This document shows positions 30,387 to 39,779 of a stretch of DNA of 56,078 nt, piece after piece. The notes under the pieces are model-generated. The model did no database searches, was not told the origin of the DNA, and saw only the letters and a list, made by a program, of their open reading frames with translations. This DNA comes from an uncultured Gammaproteobacteria bacterium (GTDB taxonomy: Bacteria > Pseudomonadota > Gammaproteobacteria > Arenicellales > JAANXG01). Each line of letters begins with the position of its first letter. The first letter of the stretch is position 1. The stretch covers positions 1-56,078 of the forward strand of contig CAMYMN010000009.1 of the NCBI GenBank assembly GCA_947259395.1, read 5' to 3'. A program made the translations under genes and the position numbers.

Positions 30387-30390
30387 CTAT
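30366..30390 (-). promoter_or_regulatory. Type-1-like IscR operator
   Basis: This 25-base stretch, read on the minus strand, starts ATAGTTGATC and ends TAGTCAAGTAA. It fits the E. coli type 1 IscR consensus (ATASYYGACTRWWWYAGTCRRSTAT, split here as two halves around the central W tract) at 22 of 25 positions by my alignment. It covers the -35 box and spacer of the iscR promoter and the cysE stop codon. Confidence 0.7.
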
Positions 30391-31186
30391 TTTTCCCCGC
30401 TGCCGGGATAGGGTCAGCCGTCGCCGTGTCCCCCGCCGCATCATCTCCGAGGTGCTCCACGTCGATTTCCGGTATTTCAAGCTCGCCAACATCAACCCCC
30501 GACTGCGCGAGCTTCTCGAGAATGAACGTCAATCTTTCGTCGGTCACGTGCAGGTGATCAAGGATGCAATCCACGGCGTGCGCGACTGGATCACTCATTT
30601 GACGAGTGAGACCATAGGCGTCAAATCCGATGCGCTTCGCCATTTGTGCGCGCTTTGCATGCGCCTCATGTATCCGCGGTTTAACGGTGTGACCGGGAAT
30701 ACCGATCACCGTTGCCCCCGCAGGGACATCTTTCACCACTACTGAGTTGGAACCGATACGCGCGCCATCACCAACGTCGATCGGACCCAATACCTTGGCG
30801 CCCGCACCGACGACGACGTTGTTTCCCAATGTTGGATGCCGTTTGATCTTCTCCCACGAGGTCCCGCCCAAGGTAACCCCTTGGTAAAGAGTGCAGTCGT
30901 CACCGATTATCGACGTTTCTCCGACCACTACTCCCATGCCGTGATCGATAAAGAACCGGCGGCCGATCTTTGCCCCGGGATGAATCTCGATCCCGGTCAA
31001 CCAGCGAATCACATGGGACAGAAAGCGCGCCAGCCAGTACCATTTCTTATCCCATAACCAGTGATTTAGACGATGGCCCACGACCGCGTGGAGCCCCGGG
31101 TAGGCAGTCAATACTTCCATCGTCGAACGCGCCGCTGGATCGCGCTCGAACACGTATTGAATCTCTTCTTTCAATCTTTTGAGCAT
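30383..31186 (-). CDS. cysE: Serine O-acetyltransferase
   Basis: Makes O-acetylserine from serine and acetyl-CoA, the first step of cysteine synthesis. It is 267 residues. A helical N-terminal domain is followed by a left-handed beta-helix with the catalytic region [25 protein letters not shown] and [19 protein letters not shown]. The C-terminal extension after residue 200 is longer than in E. coli CysE and carries Asp/Ala-rich low-complexity sequence. The trmJ-cysE-iscR order is conserved in relatives. Confidence 0.95.
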   Translation of the reverse strand: MLKRLKEEIQYVFERDPAARSTMEVLTAYPGLHAVVGHRLNHWLWDKKWYWLARFLSHVIRWLTGIEIHPGAKIGRRFFIDHGMGVVVGETSIIGDDCTLYQGVTLGGTSWEKIKRHPTLGNNVVVGAGAKVLGPIDVGDGARIGSNSVVVKDVPAGATVIGIPGHTVKPRIHEAHAKRAQMAKRIGFDAYGLTRQMSDPVAHAVDCILDHLHVTDERLTFILEKLAQSGVDVGELEIPEIDVEHLGDDAAGDTATADPIPAAGKNS

Positions 31187-31240
31187 TTCGGTTTCCAGTC
31201 GCGCATTTGCGGTTTATCAGGCCAGCGGTGCTGGTCTTTG

Positions 31241-31993
31241 TCAACTCTTTTTGGCGACATGCTGTTGAACAGCAGTCAATATCCCGCGCAAAATTTGCAA
31301 TTCTTCGTCGCTAAGTCGTGCCTTGTTAAACAAGCGAATCAGTTTTCGCATTAACACCACCGGTGGCCTGGCGATGGGAAAATCCAACTCCAGCAACACC
31401 TCTTCGAGATGTGTGTAGAATCGATACATGCTCTCCTGATCAGCATAGTTCGGCACGCCCTGCGGTTCGCTCGCGGGTGGAGCATGACCTGCCAGGAATA
31501 CCTCATAGGCCATGATCTGCGCCGCGCTCGCTAGGTTTAAGGACGAATAGTCAGGATGGGTTGGAATTCGTACCAGGTAGTGACATCGCTCCACCTCGGG
31601 GTTCGCCAATCCACTTCGCTCCTGACCGAACAACAGTGCGACGGCTCCGTGACCACTCTCCTGCCAAAGTTTCTGCGCTGCTTGCGGTGGTGACAATTGG
31701 GGCCAATCTATCGACCGTTTCCGGGCGGTGGTGCCAATGATCAAGCGGCAATCGTTTATGGCCTGATCCAGGTCCCGATGTACGTCGGCGGTAGATAAGA
31801 TATCTTCTGCTCCAACGGCGCGTCGTGTGGCCTCTTCGTTGGGCAGGCTAACCAAGGAATCTACCAACGCCAGCCGCTTGAGTCCCATGGTCTTCATCGC
31901 CCGCGCCACACCCCCGACATTGCCTGGGTGTGTCGGGCGCATGAGCACAAATCGAATCTGCTCCTGTTTTGATTCAGAATCGCTTTCTTTCAC
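31241..31993 (-). CDS. trmJ: tRNA (cytidine/uridine-32 2'-O)-methyltransferase TrmJ
   Basis: 250 residues of the SPOUT/TrmH class. Knot motifs FVLMRPTHPGNVGGVARAMKT, ALLFGQERSGLANPEVERC and PTHPDYSSLNLASAAQIMAYE are present. TrmJ modifies position 32 of several tRNAs. A short helical C-terminal domain follows. The gene diverges from suhB across a 70-base gap that must hold both promoters; I could not pick convincing boxes there. Confidence 0.95.
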   Translation of the reverse strand: MKESDSESKQEQIRFVLMRPTHPGNVGGVARAMKTMGLKRLALVDSLVSLPNEEATRRAVGAEDILSTADVHRDLDQAINDCRLIIGTTARKRSIDWPQLSPPQAAQKLWQESGHGAVALLFGQERSGLANPEVERCHYLVRIPTHPDYSSLNLASAAQIMAYEVFLAGHAPPASEPQGVPNYADQESMYRFYTHLEEVLLELDFPIARPPVVLMRKLIRLFNKARLSDEELQILRGILTAVQQHVAKKS

Positions 31994-32063
31994 AGATACG
32001 CGCTACTACAATTCGGCGCCCGAGCTTTATTTGAATATTTGTCTGTAATCCTAGGAAATTGCC

Positions 32064-32846
32064 ATGCATCCCTTGTTGAACACAGCGGTTAAAGCGGCGC
32101 GACATGCGGGTAACTTGATTGTACGTTATGTTGATCAAATAGACCGAATCGAAGTTGAGGAAAAGGGCCGAAACGATTTCGTCAGTGAGGTGGACCGTGC
32201 TGCAGAGGATGCAATCATCGACATCATTGAACATGCTTATCCAGGGCACGCTATCCTCGCCGAGGAAAGTGGTGCTAAACCAGGCAATGACTTCGAATGG
32301 GTCATAGATCCGCTAGACGGGACCACCAATTTCCTGCATGGCTATCCTCAATTTTCAGTTTCCATCGCGGTTCGTAAGGCGAGACAACTCGAGCACGCCG
32401 TGGTGTTGGATCCGTTGCGTAATGAAATGTTTACCGCTTCCAACGGTGGCGGTGCACATCTCAATGACCGACGCATGCGTGTGAGCCGTGTGTTGCATCT
32501 ACAAGATGCATTGATCGGTACTGGTTTCCCGTTCAAGGCCCTGAATCAACTGGACGACTGGATAGGTATGTTCCGCAAAGTGCTGCTTCGCAGTAGCGGT
32601 ATCCGCCGCGCGGGTTCCGCAGCATTGGATCTCGCGTACGTGGCGTGCGGCCGATTTGATGGGTTCTGGGAGCTTGGATTGAGTCCCTGGGATATGGCCG
32701 CCGGATGCCTGCTCATTCAGGAATCCGGAGGTTTGATCAGCGATCCGGACGGTCAACAAGAACATTTATCCAGCGGTGATATAGTCGCTGGAAACTCGCA
32801 AATCTACCCCCAATTGCTTGAGCTGATCCGCTCTGCGATCCGTTGA
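32064..32846 (+). CDS. suhB: Inositol monophosphatase family protein SuhB
   Basis: 260 residues. Metal- and substrate-binding motifs are present: [24 protein letters not shown] and [17 protein letters not shown]. SuhB is a Mg-dependent phosphatase and in E. coli also takes part in ribosomal RNA antitermination complexes. Its stop overlaps the possible TTG start of mutS and lies two bases before the mutS ATG, so the two genes are probably one transcript. Confidence 0.94.
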   Translation: MHPLLNTAVKAARHAGNLIVRYVDQIDRIEVEEKGRNDFVSEVDRAAEDAIIDIIEHAYPGHAILAEESGAKPGNDFEWVIDPLDGTTNFLHGYPQFSVSIAVRKARQLEHAVVLDPLRNEMFTASNGGGAHLNDRRMRVSRVLHLQDALIGTGFPFKALNQLDDWIGMFRKVLLRSSGIRRAGSAALDLAYVACGRFDGFWELGLSPWDMAAGCLLIQESGGLISDPDGQQEHLSSGDIVAGNSQIYPQLLELIRSAIR

Positions 32847-32848
32847 CC

Positions 32849-35425
32849 ATGGGCACCGACCCTCAACACACGCCGATGATGCAGCAGTATCTGCGGATTA
32901 AGTCGAAGCATCCGGATACATTGTTGTTTTACCGCATGGGAGACTTCTATGAATTGTTCTTCCAGGATGCCGAACGCGCCGCCAAGCTACTCGGTATCAC
33001 GTTGACACAGCGCGGTAAGTCAGCGGGTAAACCGATTCCCATGGCGGGGGTCCCGGTCCACAGCGTGGATCAACACCTGGTCAAATTGATAAAGCTCGGC
33101 CGTACCGTCGCAATTTGTGAGCAACTTGGGGTTCCCGGTAAAACCAAAGGACCGGTCGAACGCGAAGTAGTTCGCGTCGTTACACCGGGCACACTATCCG
33201 ATGAAGCCTTGCTGGAGGACCGCCGCGAGAATTTATTGGCGGCGGTGTTCACTCGCGACACGGGCCATGCTGTCGCGACGCTGGAGATTTCGAGCGGCCG
33301 TTTCGAGGCGCGCAAGATATCAGATGGCGAAAAGCCCGGTGACGAACTTGAACGTCTGAACCCGGCTGAGGTCATCGTCGCGGAATCCGAATCCAACGTC
33401 TTACCCAAGTCCTGTGACTTTGTTGTGCGGACCGTGCCGGACTGGTACTTCGACCTCGAGCTGGCCACGCGGTTACTCACGGCACAACTCGGTACTAAAG
33501 ACCTGTCATCTTTCGGGGCTGAGGATCACCCCGGCCCAGTGATCGCGGCAGGAGCGCTACTGCAATACGCAAAGGATGCCCAGTACTCATCGCTGCCTCA
33601 CGTGTTGGACTTTCGAATCGAACAGACGAGTGAATATATTTCGATCGATTCTACCAGCCGTAGGAACCTGGAAATCGAAACCAACCTTTTAGGTGGTCGT
33701 GACAACACCTTGATATCCCTGATAGACCAATGCACCACACCGATGGGCGCGCGCCTACTACGACGTTGGCTGCACCGGCCACTACGTGATCAACAGCGCG
33801 TCAAGCGGCGTCTGCATGCCGTTGCTTGTTTATTGGAGAACCGCAGGTCCCGGTTGCGCAGGTTGCTCTCCGAGGCGGGCGATATGGAACGAATCTTGGC
33901 CCGCGTGGCACTGCTGAGTGCGCGGCCCAGAGATCTAGTACGATTACGCATGGCACTGGCAACGCTTCCATCGATCATCAAGATCATTCGTGGCTACGAT
34001 GCCGCAATGCTTCGCGACATCCTCGATGCGTTAGGACCTTTCCCCGACACGCATGACCTGTTACATCGGGCCATCCTGGAAGAACCGGCAGCCAGCATAC
34101 GCGATGGCGGAGTGATTCGTTCCGGCTACGACTCACAGTTGGACGAGCTACAACAATTGAGCCGAGACACCAGTGATTATCTGATCAAACTGGAATACCG
34201 CGAACGTAAAGAAACCGGAATCAATAATCTACGTGTGCAATACAATCGAGTTCACGGTTTTTACATCGAGGTCACCAAATCACGAACTGGTGCTGTGCCA
34301 GAACGTTATATCCGTCGTCAAACATTGAAGAATGCCGAGCGCTATATCACCGACGAATTGAAACAGTTCGAAGACAAGGTATTGAGCGCTAAAGAAAAGG
34401 CCTTGTCACGGGAAAAATGGCTTTACCAAGCGCTGCTGGAACAGCTGGCACACGCGTTGGCGCGATTACAACTTTGCGCCCAAGCCTTATCGACGCTCGA
34501 TGTGCTCGACAATTTTGCCGAACGTGCTGAAACCTTGAATCTCTCCCCACCGGTATTCACCAACGAACCGTGCCTGGACATCACCGCCGGACGGCATCTC
34601 ATTGTCGAGCGGAATCAGAGCCATCCTTTTGTGGCCAATGACATCTCCGTGCACGAAGAACAAAGGATGTTGATTATCACCGGACCGAATATGGGAGGGA
34701 AAAGCACCTACATGCGGCAAACGGCATTGATTACAATAATGGCTTATTGCGGGTGTCACGTGCCTGCCGACCGCGCCGTGATCGGTCCTATCGACCAAGT
34801 CTTCACGCGTATCGGCGCCTCCGACGATCTCGCCGGCGGCCGCTCCACGTTCATGGTTGAGATGACCGAAATGGCGCGGATTCTGCGGCAAGCGACCGAA
34901 AACAGCTTGGTGCTCGTCGATGAAATCGGCCGCGGCACCAGCACCTTTGACGGGCTTTCCCTGGCTTGGGCATGTGCCGTCGATTTGGCGCGAAGGGTAC
35001 GGGCATTCACGCTGTTTTCCACCCATTACTTTGAAGTCACTCAACTCGCCGAGCGACTCGCCCGTGTGTCCAACGTTCACCTTGATGCGGTGGAGCACGG
35101 GGAGCAAATCGTATTTCTTTACGCGGTGAAGCCGGGACCGACGAACCAATCCTACGGCATTCAAGTAGCGCGGCTGGCCGGGGTGCCTGGCGATGTGCTC
35201 GCCATCGCCCGCGATAAGCTAACGGAGTTGGAAATCCATTACCGCGGCAATCCCCCTGGCAACGTATCCACTGGTGCTACCCAACTTGGTATTTTCGAAG
35301 CATCAGAGGCGCCAATTCATTCTCTACTAGAACAATTACGCACTGTAAAAGTTGACGAATTGACACCGCGCCAGGCGCTAGACCTGTTGTACGAGTTGAC
35401 CGGTTCGTTACGCGAGAACGGTTAA
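32849..35425 (+). CDS. mutS: DNA mismatch repair protein MutS
   Basis: Recognises mismatches and starts repair with MutL. The ATG at 32849 ([18 protein letters not shown]) is preferred to the TTG at 32843, giving 858 residues. The mismatch-contacting [11 protein letters not shown] motif is near residue 30. Walker A is GPNMGGKST and Walker B is [16 protein letters not shown], followed by FSTHYFEVT. The C-terminal helical tail ends RENG; its stop TAA is part of a repeat end (35420-35443). Confidence 0.98.
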   Translation: MGTDPQHTPMMQQYLRIKSKHPDTLLFYRMGDFYELFFQDAERAAKLLGITLTQRGKSAGKPIPMAGVPVHSVDQHLVKLIKLGRTVAICEQLGVPGKTKGPVEREVVRVVTPGTLSDEALLEDRRENLLAAVFTRDTGHAVATLEISSGRFEARKISDGEKPGDELERLNPAEVIVAESESNVLPKSCDFVVRTVPDWYFDLELATRLLTAQLGTKDLSSFGAEDHPGPVIAAGALLQYAKDAQYSSLPHVLDFRIEQTSEYISIDSTSRRNLEIETNLLGGRDNTLISLIDQCTTPMGARLLRRWLHRPLRDQQRVKRRLHAVACLLENRRSRLRRLLSEAGDMERILARVALLSARPRDLVRLRMALATLPSIIKIIRGYDAAMLRDILDALGPFPDTHDLLHRAILEEPAASIRDGGVIRSGYDSQLDELQQLSRDTSDYLIKLEYRERKETGINNLRVQYNRVHGFYIEVTKSRTGAVPERYIRRQTLKNAERYITDELKQFEDKVLSAKEKALSREKWLYQALLEQLAHALARLQLCAQALSTLDVLDNFAERAETLNLSPPVFTNEPCLDITAGRHLIVERNQSHPFVANDISVHEEQRMLIITGPNMGGKSTYMRQTALITIMAYCGCHVPADRAVIGPIDQVFTRIGASDDLAGGRSTFMVEMTEMARILRQATENSLVLVDEIGRGTSTFDGLSLAWACAVDLARRVRAFTLFSTHYFEVTQLAERLARVSNVHLDAVEHGEQIVFLYAVKPGPTNQSYGIQVARLAGVPGDVLAIARDKLTELEIHYRGNPPGNVSTGATQLGIFEASEAPIHSLLEQLRTVKVDELTPRQALDLLYELTGSLRENG

Positions 35426-35505
35426 CCCGGATATTGCACCAATACTGCGACTTCGCGCAGCACAAGGGATCGCCGAAGCTGGCGAAGAGACTTGTCCACG
35501 CAGAA
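35420..35505. repeat. Partial GGTTAACCCG element between mutS and the PilZ-like gene
   Basis: 35420-35443 matches the left end of the 11434 element at 21 of 24 positions. GGCGAAGAGACTTGTCC (35481-35497) matches 29453-29469 in the diverged copy at all but two bases. No right inverted end is seen. The sequence fills the whole gap between the mutS stop and the next gene's stop at 35506. Confidence 0.6.
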
Positions 35506-37212
35506 TCAGTCGCGCGGTGGTGGAGCGAGCAGTAGTTGACTGAAAGAAGCGGTGCGTTCCATCAGACGAATTGGAGTGACAGCGCGGGGTTCGCCATCCA
35601 CATCGATCGTAAAGAGCTTTTCTCCGGGTTGATTTATGCCGCGAGATACAATCAATGATGTTGGCGAATTGAGAGCCTTATTGCCCGGCAGTAATAAGCC
35701 TTCAAAGTAATGCGGGGGGGATTCGCGCTTGATTGCGACCGCTCTTGCCTCGGGTCCCAGCATTTCGATTCCCAAATCCATAGCGTCTTCACTTACATAG
35801 CGCAGCCACCGGACGACACCCACACGCCATTTTTTTACAATCGGCTCCTGGGCGGCAACAACGTCCCCAACATGAACCTGCAAAGACGAAGGTTTAGTTA
35901 CATGCAAACACATCCCGGATGCGCTTTGATTCTTTGTGCGGCAGGTATGAATCTGAAACACAGCGCGGCTCTGCCATGAGTTGGGTTCTGCGAGATCTAC
36001 CCCGGCCTCGTCTGCCGGCACTCCGAGATTGGGCTCACCCAAATCGATAAATCGCTCCGCATCGCCATCAGGTGGCAATGGGACAGTATCGGGTTGCTTG
36101 TCAGGTTCGGGTTCGCGAGCTTGAGGGGCTATTTCAAGCCGCTTTTCTCCGTTCATGAAGTAGTGAATAGAACTAACGCCACAACAAATTGATATCTGCT
36201 CGTCCTTTTCTATACGTAGCGATCGTCTTTTTGTTTTTACGCCGGTTAATAAACGCCCCGCTCGTCGCAGCAGGTCTACGTCATTCGCATCAATTCCGGT
36301 CTTCACCATAGAACTTGACAGTGTTCCCAATGCCAAATCGCGCTTCAAGTTTCGCAATACACTATGAACTTCTCGCAGCACATCAAGTGCGTTCAATAGC
36401 CGTAGATGATCAGTCGCCTCAACGTGTTGTGTCTTGATCAAAGGAATCGGCGGTGAATCCGAATTCACGCTGATGATGAATCGGCCAGTAGGATCTTTCT
36501 TGCCAACGTCGGGAGTGATTTGGGCACTACTCTGCCAATGAAGGAACAGCTTGTATAGTTTTATGCATTCATCTTGCAGCAACCCATATGGGTGACATGC
36601 ACCAAGCAATGTAATTTGTTGATAACTGTCGGTGATCGTGCACAACCCATCCGGCGAGTTGGAATCAGGTGCAGCCACGGGAAAATTCAAAAGCCGATGA
36701 TTTTCTGCATAGAGATAGATGTGATGCAGTTCCTTCCATATACCCGCTGGGCTGGTGGCATAGGTCTGATAGGCGTTGACCAATACCTGCCCCAGGAAGT
36801 GGGTTGCCCTCTGTAACGCCAGTACCAGGTCCGACTTATTCGTCTTACCTTTATCGCTGATGTCATTGGCAACGATCTTATAACCGTTGGCCATCTCGCC
36901 TAGCAGCTTGGCGATCAACGCGTACAGTTCAACACTTCGTCCCGAGAGTGGATAGGAGAGGGTGGCAAAGCCCTGCCGTAACACATCCACTGCGGCGATC
37001 ACGGGCTCGCGGTACAGCTCCATAATGCTTAACCGATTTTCGGCATCCAGCGACGTGCGATTTTGGCCGAACAGTGCCTGCAAAAGTTGCTCGGCGCTGT
37101 CGCGCGCGCTGGCCCTGGGCAGAGACGCCAGCCAATGCTCAACTCGGCGTGGACGAACTTCTGCGGCTAAAGGTCTTCTTGCTCGTATTTTCGGTACCGA
37201 AACCGCAAGCAC
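35506..37212 (-). CDS. Large protein with a PilZ-like C-terminal domain, function unknown
   Basis: 568 residues, with no signal peptide or membrane helix. The first 330 residues are helical and unrecognised (for example YALIAKLLGEMANGYKIV). A Pro/Asp-rich linker near 365-400 follows. The last third resembles a PilZ domain: NQSASG (about 428-433) fits the [DN]xSxxG half of the cyclic-di-GMP motif, followed by VGDVVAAQE, VGVVRWLRYV and LGIEML. I do not see a clear RxxxR half, so nucleotide binding is uncertain. Proteins of this build are found in other gammaproteobacteria as putative cyclic-di-GMP effectors. It lies convergent with mutS, with a 199-base gap before fdxA. Confidence 0.65.
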   Translation of the reverse strand: MLAVSVPKIRARRPLAAEVRPRRVEHWLASLPRASARDSAEQLLQALFGQNRTSLDAENRLSIMELYREPVIAAVDVLRQGFATLSYPLSGRSVELYALIAKLLGEMANGYKIVANDISDKGKTNKSDLVLALQRATHFLGQVLVNAYQTYATSPAGIWKELHHIYLYAENHRLLNFPVAAPDSNSPDGLCTITDSYQQITLLGACHPYGLLQDECIKLYKLFLHWQSSAQITPDVGKKDPTGRFIISVNSDSPPIPLIKTQHVEATDHLRLLNALDVLREVHSVLRNLKRDLALGTLSSSMVKTGIDANDVDLLRRAGRLLTGVKTKRRSLRIEKDEQISICCGVSSIHYFMNGEKRLEIAPQAREPEPDKQPDTVPLPPDGDAERFIDLGEPNLGVPADEAGVDLAEPNSWQSRAVFQIHTCRTKNQSASGMCLHVTKPSSLQVHVGDVVAAQEPIVKKWRVGVVRWLRYVSEDAMDLGIEMLGPEARAVAIKRESPPHYFEGLLLPGNKALNSPTSLIVSRGINQPGEKLFTIDVDGEPRAVTPIRLMERTASFSQLLLAPPPRD

Positions 37213-37411
37213 TGTGGATGTTTTTCGCCTATCCAGGAGATACTTTCAATAACCTAGCATAGCAGAAGTTCACGGGTAGTCGACCGCTCAACTACTCAAA
37301 AATGCAGTCAGTTGGGGTATATTGGCGTTTACCCGCTGGAACCGAAACCGTAAAATACCGTCGCTTTAGGCGGTTGCTGCTTCTGAAATACGCATCCTTT
37401 GGAGTCACACT

Positions 37412-37735
37412 ATGACCTACTTGGTCACGGAATCCTGTATAAAATGCAAGTACACTGACTGTGTAGAAGTGTGTCCAGTCGACTGTTTTCATGAAGGTCC
37501 TAACTTTTTGGTCATCGACCCCGAAGAATGTATCGACTGTAGTCTGTGTGAACCGGAGTGCCCGGTGGACGCTATCTACGCCGAGGATGACGTACCCCAA
37601 GGACAGGAACAATTTCTGGAATTGAACGCCGAGCTGTCCAAGCAGTGGCCGGTGCTAACCGAAAAGAAGCCGGCCCCCCCGGACGCCGCCGATTGGGAAG
37701 AGGTTTCCGAAAAGCTGCAGTATCTCGAGCGCTAA
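37412..37735 (+). CDS. fdxA: Seven-iron ferredoxin FdxA
   Basis: 107 residues. The N-terminal half carries cysteines for one [3Fe-4S] and one [4Fe-4S] cluster ([20 protein letters not shown] and [17 protein letters not shown]). The C-terminal helical half ([20 protein letters not shown]) is typical of proteobacterial FdxA. It is a small electron carrier; its partners are unknown here. A GGAG ribosome site precedes the ATG. fdxA beside mutS is also seen in Pseudomonas. Confidence 0.95.
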   Translation: MTYLVTESCIKCKYTDCVEVCPVDCFHEGPNFLVIDPEECIDCSLCEPECPVDAIYAEDDVPQGQEQFLELNAELSKQWPVLTEKKPAPPDAADWEEVSEKLQYLER

Positions 37736-37805
37736 AACCGAATAACGCCGCATTCGGGCCGCCTTTGGGAGGCGCCTCGTGTCCATTTATTGTGGTCACC
37801 CTGAA

Positions 37806-37825
37806 TTTAACCCGCATATTGCAAC
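37806..37825 (+). repeat. Solo end of the GGTTAACCCG element
   Basis: TTTAACCCGCATATTGCAAC matches the conserved end of the 11434 element at most positions. No inverted partner is seen before yajQ. The fdxA-yajQ gap (37736-37931) otherwise shows only a weak CGCCT..AGGCG hairpin without a T-tract. Confidence 0.5.
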
Positions 37826-37931
37826 GCGGCGCCCGCCTTTATTCTTACCAGGCAAGCTGAACACTCAAAGGTCTCCATGAATTGAAACAAGCGCTGTGGA
37901 TTCTCCGATGCAGAACATGAACAGGGGCGAC

Positions 37932-38417
37932 TCAGTCCCGTAAATTAACATACTGTATTGGCAGTCCAAGTTGCGCTTCCCGCAACATAGCGATCACCGC
38001 CTGAAGATCGTCTCGTTTCTTACCCGACACTCTAACTTGTTGACCTTGAATCGCCGCCTGCACTTTGAGCTTGTGTTGCTTAACCATCTTAACGATCTTT
38101 CGTGCGGTGTCCGCGTCGATACCATGGCGAATTAGGATATCTTGCTTTGCTTTTCCGCTCGCAGTGGACTGGGGCTCGTTTTCGACCAGACAAGCGAGAT
38201 CGACGTCACGTTTTGCCATCCTCGTATACAAGATGTCCCGAGCCTGGCCGAGTTTATATTCGTCGTCCGCATACACTGTCACGTGTTCCTGGTCCTGTTC
38301 CACGCGGGCGTCGCTGCCCTTGAAGTCATAGCGATTGGCGATTTCCCGGTTGGCCTGATCCACGGCATTACGTACTTCTTGCCAATCGACCTCGGATACG
38401 ACATCAAATGACGGCAT
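37932..38417 (-). CDS. yajQ: YajQ family nucleotide-binding protein
   Basis: 161 residues, full length. The family N-terminus MPSFDVVSEVDWQEVRNAVDQ and the RYDFKGSDARVE segment are diagnostic. YajQ proteins bind cyclic-di-GMP in Xanthomonas and act with transcription factors; in other species the role is less clear. It is transcribed towards fdxA. Confidence 0.95.
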   Translation of the reverse strand: MPSFDVVSEVDWQEVRNAVDQANREIANRYDFKGSDARVEQDQEHVTVYADDEYKLGQARDILYTRMAKRDVDLACLVENEPQSTASGKAKQDILIRHGIDADTARKIVKMVKQHKLKVQAAIQGQQVRVSGKKRDDLQAVIAMLREAQLGLPIQYVNLRD

Positions 38418-38569
38418 TGCTCTGCTCTCACCCGTTGCAAACGAACCGCCGCGATCATACCAGCGTGCGCGGGCGGTCCATAGCTTGCTAAGCAGCTGTG
38501 CTGTGGCGCTATAGCGTGCTGCAGCGCTGCATCGCTCCCAGTTTATCCGCCGTCAAATCATCCAACTGG

Positions 38570-38599
38570 TTGAGTATATTGTGTTTTTCCGGTTACACT
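38570..38599 (+). promoter_or_regulatory. Candidate promoter of the lytic transglycosylase gene
   Basis: TTGAGT (38570-38575), an 18-base spacer and TACACT (38594-38599) precede the gene by 60 bases. The gap 38418-38656 also has several overlapping GC-rich palindromic bits (38493-38535) of unclear role. Confidence 0.4.
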
Positions 38600-38659
38600 T
38601 ATCGCCAAAACCAACTACAATAATAATCGTAATAACAAGCACTTTGGTTCGTCTCCGTG

Positions 38660-39286
38660 ATGCGATTCTTGCTCTGGTCAACAAACTTGGCAGTTGTCGT
38701 CGGCGTGTCGTTGCTCTATGTGAGCATAGCCTTCGCGGCAAAAATCTATGTCTATGAACGCAGCGATGGCTCACGATTGATCACCGACCATCGACACCTG
38801 GAAGCAGGTTATCGTTTGATCAAGAGTTACGGTGTCGATGATGATGGTTGGGCGACCGTTCGTCCCCAACGGTCGCGTCGGCTGCGGCCGATTCCCTCAC
38901 GCTTCGATCCGTTGATCCAAAATACCGCATCCCGGTTCGGCGTTGATGCCGCGCTCGTCAAAGCAGTGGTACATGTTGAGTCGGGATTTGACCCTTACGC
39001 CGTGTCTGCAAAGGGTGCGTCGGGATTGATGCAATTGATGCCACTAACCGCCAGCCGGTATGGTGTGCAGAGAGTTTTCGATCCACGCCAAAACATCACT
39101 GGTGGGGTCCGCTACTTACGCGATCTGCTCAGCGAATTTGCGGGTAACACGCGATTAGCGCTGGCTGGCTACAACGCCGGCGAAAACGCGGTGATCAGAT
39201 TCAACGGCGTCCCGCCCTATCCGGAAACCAGGGGCTATGTCTCTCAAGTGATGTCACTGTATCAGCGTTACCAGGTGCGCCGCTAA
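38660..39286 (+). CDS. Exported lytic transglycosylase (Slt family)
   Basis: The ATG at 38660 directly follows a GTG (38657); either gives about 208 residues. The signal peptide is FLLWSTNLAVVVGVSLLYVSIAFA. A short DUF4124-like region (YVYERSDGSRLITDHR) comes next. The Slt domain has catalytic Glu in VHVESGFDPYAVSAKGASG and the motifs LMQLMPLTASRYGV and LALAGYNAGENAV. It should cleave peptidoglycan glycan strands in the periplasm. It converges on pgpA with a gap of only seven bases. Confidence 0.9.
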   Translation: MRFLLWSTNLAVVVGVSLLYVSIAFAAKIYVYERSDGSRLITDHRHLEAGYRLIKSYGVDDDGWATVRPQRSRRLRPIPSRFDPLIQNTASRFGVDAALVKAVVHVESGFDPYAVSAKGASGLMQLMPLTASRYGVQRVFDPRQNITGGVRYLRDLLSEFAGNTRLALAGYNAGENAVIRFNGVPPYPETRGYVSQVMSLYQRYQVRR

Positions 39287-39293
39287 TCGGGTT

Positions 39294-39773
39294 TTACCAC
39301 CCTAGAACAATTAACAGATGTAACACCGCCGCGGTGTATAGTCCGGCCATAACGTCGTCGATCATCACCCCAAAACCGCCCTTAACATGGCGGTCTAACC
39401 AACCGATGGGCCAAGGCTTGAGAATGTCAAACGCCCGGAACAGCACGAACCCCACGAAGATCACCGGCCAGGTGATAGGCACCCCAATCATACTAATCAT
39501 GTAACCAACCACCTCGTCCCAAACGATAACCGGGTGATCGTGCACTCCAAGAAATCGCGTGGTCTCGTGACATACCCACACACCCAGTAGAAAAAGACCC
39601 AGTGTTAGCGCGAGATAAGCCCACAGTGGCAGTGACGCCGTCAACAACACCACGGGTACAGCCGTCAAGGTCCCCGCGGTGCCGGGTGCTCGCGGCACCA
39701 GCCCGCTGCCAAAGCCGATCGCCACCAGCCGCACCGGATGTTGCAAGAGTCCGCGCGCGTCTATCTCAGACAT
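39294..39773 (-). CDS. pgpA: Phosphatidylglycerophosphatase A
   Basis: Removes the phosphate from phosphatidylglycerophosphate to make phosphatidylglycerol. It is 159 residues. GFGSGLVPRAPGTAGTL at the N-terminus and IVWDEVVGYMISM in the middle are family motifs, followed by ILKPWPIGWLDRHVKGGFGV. Three to four membrane helices are visible. It follows thiL by six bases at the end of the riboflavin/nusB/thiL run. Confidence 0.95.
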   Translation of the reverse strand: MSEIDARGLLQHPVRLVAIGFGSGLVPRAPGTAGTLTAVPVVLLTASLPLWAYLALTLGLFLLGVWVCHETTRFLGVHDHPVIVWDEVVGYMISMIGVPITWPVIFVGFVLFRAFDILKPWPIGWLDRHVKGGFGVMIDDVMAGLYTAAVLHLLIVLGW

Positions 39774-39779
39774 ACGATT

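Noticed and set aside
34487-35164. 225-residue frame antisense to mutS
   Set aside because: It mirrors the highly conserved MutS ATPase region and has no recognisable domain.
37748-37785. Terminator after fdxA
   Set aside because: A weak CGCCT..AGGCG stem is present but no T-tract follows.
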